From the NCBI GenBank assembly GCA_003024985.2, contig PXIH01S0001870.1: 10,700 bases of DNA; one strand, 5' to 3'. Source of the stretch: Euperipatoides rowelli. Its lineage: Eukaryota > Onychophora > Udeonychophora > Euonychophora > Peripatopsidae. The position numbers were made by a program, and so were the translations under genes. Positions within the stretch are counted from its first letter, which is position 1; each line of letters begins with the position of its first letter. The notes beneath the pieces are model-generated. The model was not told the DNA's origin. It did no database searches and saw nothing but the letters and a program-made list of their open reading frames with translations. This document shows positions 7,940-10,700 of the stretch, piece by piece.

Positions 7940-7974
7940 TTATTAACCAAATTTATTCTTTCCATAATGTCATC

Positions 7975-8970
7975 TTACATGCTTATTATAGATTAATTTC
8001 AATATAATGTGACTGTTACACCCAACAAGACTATTAGACAAATTTTCAAGCCAGAGTAGAAATATATCCTGCATGCCTATTAAATGCTCACTCCAGCCAA
8101 TGTAGTCTTTACATTCCATGTCTATTAATGAACTTCAATCCAATGCAGGGCCACAACCTAATTGGGGCCCCAGGATAGAGTTTCAGGTGGGGCCCTTACA
8201 TATTTTTGATAAGCTTCTCCTTTTGTAGGGACTTTTTGTTTACTTTGATGAACCTGCAAGCCACTTGTCCAGACCTAAAAGGTCCCTTGTGCATGAAGAT
8301 TTGATGAGATTTTTTTGGGTAGTATTGATGTTTTTTTTTTAAACCTTTATTGGCCTACAGGTCTTTATCCAGGCCTACGGGGGCCACCTTCCCATCACCT
8401 TGATCATAACTATGTAGTTTCTTAAAAAATTCATCATACATGCTCCCACCTTGCTCTGAGACCCAGGACTACAGCCCCATCTACTCCCATACCCCCCTAT
8501 GTGAGGGCCCTAATCCAATGAGGTCATTACATCCCAGATTACCATTAAACTTATATATTTACTTCAAGTCAATATACCAATCACTCCATATTCTTCTTAT
8601 TTGCTCTTACTTATAAGTCCATGCAAGCATTACCTCATGTTGCTTATTATTCCTTTACCCCTAAGTCAATGTAGTCATTCCACTCCACATGCTTATTATG
8701 CCCTCACTTTTAAATCAATATAGCTATTACACTCAACTTGAAGCTAATATAGGTATTATATACCAAATTATTCTTTACATTCAAGACAATTTAGCTATTA
8801 CATTCTAGATGCCTAATACACTTCAACATCAAATCAATACTTAACATCTCTCATACATATTATAGATGCTTTTACCTTCAAGCCAATTTAGCCGTTACAT
8901 CCTACTTACCTTCTTATTAATATAGCCATTATACCCCGATTTTATCTCTAACCTTTAAGTCAATCATCTA
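7975..8970. repeat. Degenerate minisatellite, period about 50 bp
   Basis: A loosely conserved pattern recurs: TCAAGTCAATRTAGYYATTACAYYC followed by ATGCTTATTAT in the best units. Pattern starts near 8000, 8050, 8098, 8137, then after an insertion at 8513, 8567, 8619, 8665, 8714, 8785, 8833, 8882, 8920 and 8958. Spacing is mostly 46-52 bp with some shorter units. The strand is pyrimidine-rich. Units are strongly diverged, so the array is old. It is interrupted by the hAT-like block 8146-8512. No open frame is maintained. Confidence 0.72.
8146..8512. mobile_element. hAT-like non-autonomous DNA transposon inserted in a minisatellite
   Basis: A 367-bp GC-richer block begins CAGGGCC and ends GGGCCCTA. 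It is bracketed by a perfect 8-bp repeat, ATCCAATG (8138-8145 and 8513-8520), one base longer (AATCCAATG) if an adjacent A is counted. hAT elements generate 8-bp duplications and typically start CAG and end CTG, so the final A would be a mutated G. The flanks are both units of the same ~50-bp tandem repeat, which the block interrupts. It contains no transposase reading frame, so it would need a hAT transposase supplied in trans. The terminal inverted repeat is short (about 6-7 bp visible). Chance similarity between the flanking tandem-repeat units is the main alternative explanation for the apparent duplication. Confidence 0.6.
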
Positions 8971-9067
8971 TAGGCTATAAGCCTCATATCACAACAAAAA
9001 GGAATACTAATGATATAACAAAGTTTGTTCATTGTTTTATCATAATTGTTTAATTTTTTATATTACT

Positions 9068-9085
9068 ATTATTATTATTATTATT
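9068..9085. repeat. (ATT)6 microsatellite
   Basis: Six perfect ATT units within a T-rich stretch downstream (minus sense) of the second SINE. Confidence 0.9.
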
Positions 9086-9189
9086 TGTATTTCTTGATCT
9101 AATTCAAACATATTTTTCTTTCTTTTTCTTTAAAAAAAACATATTAGGTTTTCTTTTAAAAAAACATCACATGATGCCATTTCCTTAAA

Positions 9190-9262
9190 GGAGGGGGAGG
9201 GGATCAAACCCACAATGTCTGGGTTGGCAACCCAACTTCTTGCCGACTGCTACAGCTAGGGG
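9190..9262 (-). mobile_element. tRNA-derived SINE head, minus strand
   Basis: On the minus strand the stretch reads CCCCTAGCTGTAGCAGTCGG (A-box region, complement of 9243-9262), then an anticodon-arm-like hairpin TTGGG-TTGCCAA-CCCAG (complement of about 9219-9235) whose 7-base loop would carry GCC, then the B box GGGTTTGATCC (complement of 9201-9211). The order and spacing are those of a tRNA. The two acceptor ends do not pair (a C-rich 3' end against TTTCCCC), so it is not a functional tRNA gene. The likely body and tail continue through about 9100-9189 on the minus strand, with A-rich tracts. I found no clear target-site duplication. A GCC anticodon would point to a tRNA-Gly ancestor, but that is weak. 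Confidence 0.65.
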
Positions 9263-9603
9263 AAAATGGGGTGGTATTTTATTTTAGAAATCGTCATTAA
9301 GAGTGTTTTTAATAATGATATCAAAATTAAATGATTTTTATATAGCAAAATATTGTATGAAATTTAGAATATAATTACATACACTAACACATACAGGCAG
9401 TTAAAATTAAAGTGATTTGTGAATGAATTTTTTAATTTTTTTAAAATTAATTTATGTTTATTTTTGCCTATAAATATTTGTTTAATTAATCAAATTCAAA
9501 TATTTACCTAAAACATATAAATATTTGAAAGTCTGTACTATGTTTACAAAAAATAAAATTCATGATTGTGACGTCAATTTATAGTCAAAGGATAAAATCT
9601 TGC
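9263..9603. other. AT-rich stretch with short palindromes
   Basis: ATAAATATTTG occurs twice (near 9472 and 9519) with CAAATATTT between them, giving overlapping short inverted repeats. No gene recognised. Confidence 0.4.
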
Positions 9604-9655
9604 TGGTTTTGGGCTGAAGGGAAATGCGTATCTGGGGTCCAGACGCTATTGTTTT
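9604..9655 (+). repeat. Dispersed repeat, copy 2 (TCTGGGGTCCAGACGCTA)
   Basis: This is the partner of the copy near 385-440. It contains TCTGG/CCAGA as a short palindrome and the shared upstream TTTTGGG and AAGGG blocks. The inverted CCAATCAGA arm seen at copy 1 is absent here. Confidence 0.6.
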
Positions 9656-10029
9656 GAAAAATAGTTAACAAAATGTTATTACTTAAAGTTTTGAAGAAAA
9701 AAGAACAGAAAAAAAAAATTAATTTCTTCGCATCAAAATAAAATCCATAAAATTTTGAGATAATTCTTGGAATTGAAGTTGAAATCAATTTTAAGAAAAA
9801 AAAAAAAAAATAAAAACATGTGCATACCAAAATTATTAACATTATGGCGATAATGAGATCAAATTGGTAACTATTATTTGCAAAGTTTTTAATAAAATTT
9901 GATAAACATTCTTAGAGATTATATATTTTATTCAAATAAAACTGTTGGAAGTTTATTTATTTGCGTTTGTTTCAAGTTGTCTTTATAAAAACCACCCGAA
10001 CGAAAAAAAAACAGGCTTCTGAATCACTG
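9656..10029. other. AT-rich stretch between dispersed repeat copies
   Basis: Has an A run at about 9796-9810 and a small hairpin CATTAT-GGCG-ATAATG (9840-9855). Nothing else recognised. Confidence 0.4.
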
Positions 10030-10122
10030 GTCTACATTTTGATTGGTCTGTGAAAGAAACGGTCCTATTTTGGTCTGACAATTAGTCAACCACTATTACT
10101 GGAATCCAGCGCAAGCGCTATG
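10030..10122 (+). repeat. Possible third, diverged copy of the dispersed repeat
   Basis: GATTGGTCTG (about 10040-10049) recalls GATTGGCTG of copy 1, and CTGGAATCCAGCGCAAGCGCTA (10100-10120) recalls the TCTGNNNTCCAGANGCTA core. The latter includes the palindrome AGCGC-AA-GCGCT (10108-10119). The distance between the two blocks is longer than in copy 1, so homology is tentative. Confidence 0.35.
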
Positions 10123-10324
10123 CTTTATATGATGATACATATTGGTATAAAATTCAAATTTTGATGCATTTATTGACAGAATATAACAAATTGATTAATT
10201 AAACAAGCATTTTTTTTTTTACAAAAATAAATATAAATCAATGAAGTTGAAATAGGCATTCATAAACCACTTTAAAAATAGAATACTTGTTCAATATGAT
10301 ATGATTGCAATTTGCCCACTATTT

Positions 10325-10400
10325 ATAAGTACATTGTTTTTTATGTAGACTATTAATGTTTGTAACAATAAGTACATTGTTTTTTTTATGTAGACTATTA
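10325..10400. repeat. Two-copy direct repeat, 43-bp period
   Basis: ATAAGTACATTG, a T run, and ATGTAGACTATTA occur at 10325-10355 and again at 10368-10400; the copies differ only by two extra T in the second. This is a recent local duplication. Confidence 0.9.
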
Positions 10401-10466
10401 CTAGAACTCTTTTCTTCCCAACACACATAATATCAAGAAAAAAAAAAGAAACAAAAATTGTGAATG

Positions 10467-10570
10467 TGTCTGGCAGATTAGTCATGAGTTTATGCCAACT
10501 GACTAATCTGGGCTAGACATAACTGAAGTTAGAATTGGTTAGTTCCAAGTTCGATTCCAGATAGTCAACA
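10467..10570 (+). repeat. Hairpin followed by a B-box-like motif; possible SINE remnant
   Basis: CAGATTAGTCA (10474-10484) and TGACTAATCTG (10500-10510) pair perfectly over 11 bp around a 15-nt loop, with an outer 5-bp arm TGTCT/AGACA (10467-10471 and 10515-10519). Downstream, AGTTCGATTCC (10548-10558) matches the Pol III B box with one mismatch. A convincing A box at normal spacing is missing. It lies 28 bp intronward of the TSP1 exon donor. Confidence 0.4.
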
Positions 10571-10597
10571 AATAATAATAAAGTGAGTATGTTATAC

Positions 10598-10658
10598 CTT
10601 CTTGCATGTCTTGTACTGCAATTCTATGCCTTGGCATTCCTTTCCACCGTTTTCTGGA
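10598..10658 (-). CDS. Internal exon encoding the C-terminal part of a thrombospondin type 1 repeat (partial gene)
   Basis: On the minus strand a pyrimidine-rich tract ending in TTTTAG (AG at 10660-10659) precedes a 61-nt exon, which ends AAG followed by the donor GTATAA (GT at 10597-10596). After one leading base (entry phase 2) it reads PENGGKECQGIELQYKTCKK with no stop. The spacing P-x-N-G-G-K-x-C-x-G-x7-C is the conserved C-terminal half of thrombospondin type 1 (TSP1) repeats, as in ADAMTS proteases, thrombospondins and other extracellular matrix or receptor proteins. The WxxW and CSVTCG half would be in an upstream exon beyond the right edge. Such repeats are extracellular, disulfide-bonded, and bind matrix glycans or other proteins. 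The exon is GC-richer than its flanks. The family assignment (TSP1-containing) is fairly firm; the particular protein cannot be named from 20 residues, and ADAMTS-like is only one option. Confidence 0.8.
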
Positions 10659-10700
10659 CTAAAATAAATACAAATTATAAACAATGATTCTAACTAATAA

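Larger units (their letters stand above)
7258..7974. other. AT-rich stretch before the minisatellite
   Basis: Contains the AAT and TTC microsatellites and otherwise featureless A-rich sequence. Confidence 0.4.
2559..10597 (-). other. Large intron (about 8.0 kb) between the two TSP1-gene exons
   Basis: The interval starts with GT (10597-10596) and ends with AG (2560-2559) on the minus strand, and the flanking exons share phase 0. The interior holds no long open reading frame and many transposon-derived pieces, described separately. Its existence as a single intron is inferred from matching phases and exon content. An undetected small exon inside it cannot be excluded. Confidence 0.6.

Noticed and set aside
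8331-8351. Minus-strand AATAAA (8346-8351) followed by A10 as a retroposon 3' end
   Set aside because: It lies inside the block with hAT-like ends and an 8-bp duplication, and no flanking duplication fits a retroposon boundary here.
9190-9262. Functional tRNA-Gly(GCC) gene on the minus strand
   Set aside because: The anticodon arm and boxes are tRNA-like, but the acceptor stem does not pair and the D arm is enlarged; a SINE head fits better.
9585-9842. 85-codon minus-strand open frame
   Set aside because: It starts and runs through poly-Phe/Lys text of AT-rich DNA and ends in dispersed repeat copy 2; no domain or splice support.
1-10700. CRISPR array, prokaryotic operon, prophage or plasmid backbone
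   Set aside because: No regularly spaced identical repeats with unique spacers, no ribosome-binding sites before long genes, and no long genes. The features are eukaryotic.

Overview
This window looks like nuclear DNA from a metazoan, probably an invertebrate with a repeat-rich, strongly AT-rich genome (roughly 70-75% A+T by eye). The evidence is two short GT-AG-flanked protein-coding exons, tRNA-derived SINEs with Pol III promoter boxes, target-site duplications, MITE-like inverted repeats, minisatellites, and no long open reading frame. A bivalve or other mollusc is possible, but nothing here proves it. One ambiguous base (N) sits at 6971.

The best-supported gene is on the minus strand. 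A 61-nt exon (10598-10658) encodes the C-terminal part of a thrombospondin type 1 repeat (GGKECQG, then a Cys), and a 106-nt exon (2453-2558) can supply the repeat's last Cys-Pro. Their intron phases agree (0/0), so most of the window (2559-10597, about 8.0 kb) is read as one intron. The rest of the gene lies outside on both sides, or in stretches where I could not find exons.

The intron is a stack of insertions. In + order: an element with short terminal inverted repeats carrying a 252-bp tandem repeat (2812-3883); a small GC-rich minisatellite (4178-4240); a degenerate tRNA-like stretch (about 4301-4400); a 254-bp MITE (4540-4793); a possible minus-strand coding relic (5635-5763); a well-preserved tRNA-derived SINE with a 17-bp target-site duplication (6215-6390); a 330-bp retroposed insert with poly(A) and a 15-bp duplication (6913-7242); a degenerate ~50-bp minisatellite (about 7975-8970) interrupted by a hAT-like element (8146-8512); a second, minus-strand tRNA-derived SINE (about 9190-9262); two copies of a dispersed TCCAG-containing repeat; and a hairpin plus B-box-like stretch next to the TSP1 exon.

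Left of the 106-nt exon (1-2452) lie a degenerate telomere-like tract, an inverted repeat attached to a third copy of the dispersed repeat, and a long purine-rich stretch (about 1045-2370) that may be a decayed coding region. No operon-like or multi-gene system is visible. The window's interest is the gene call itself and the layered transposon history of one intron.
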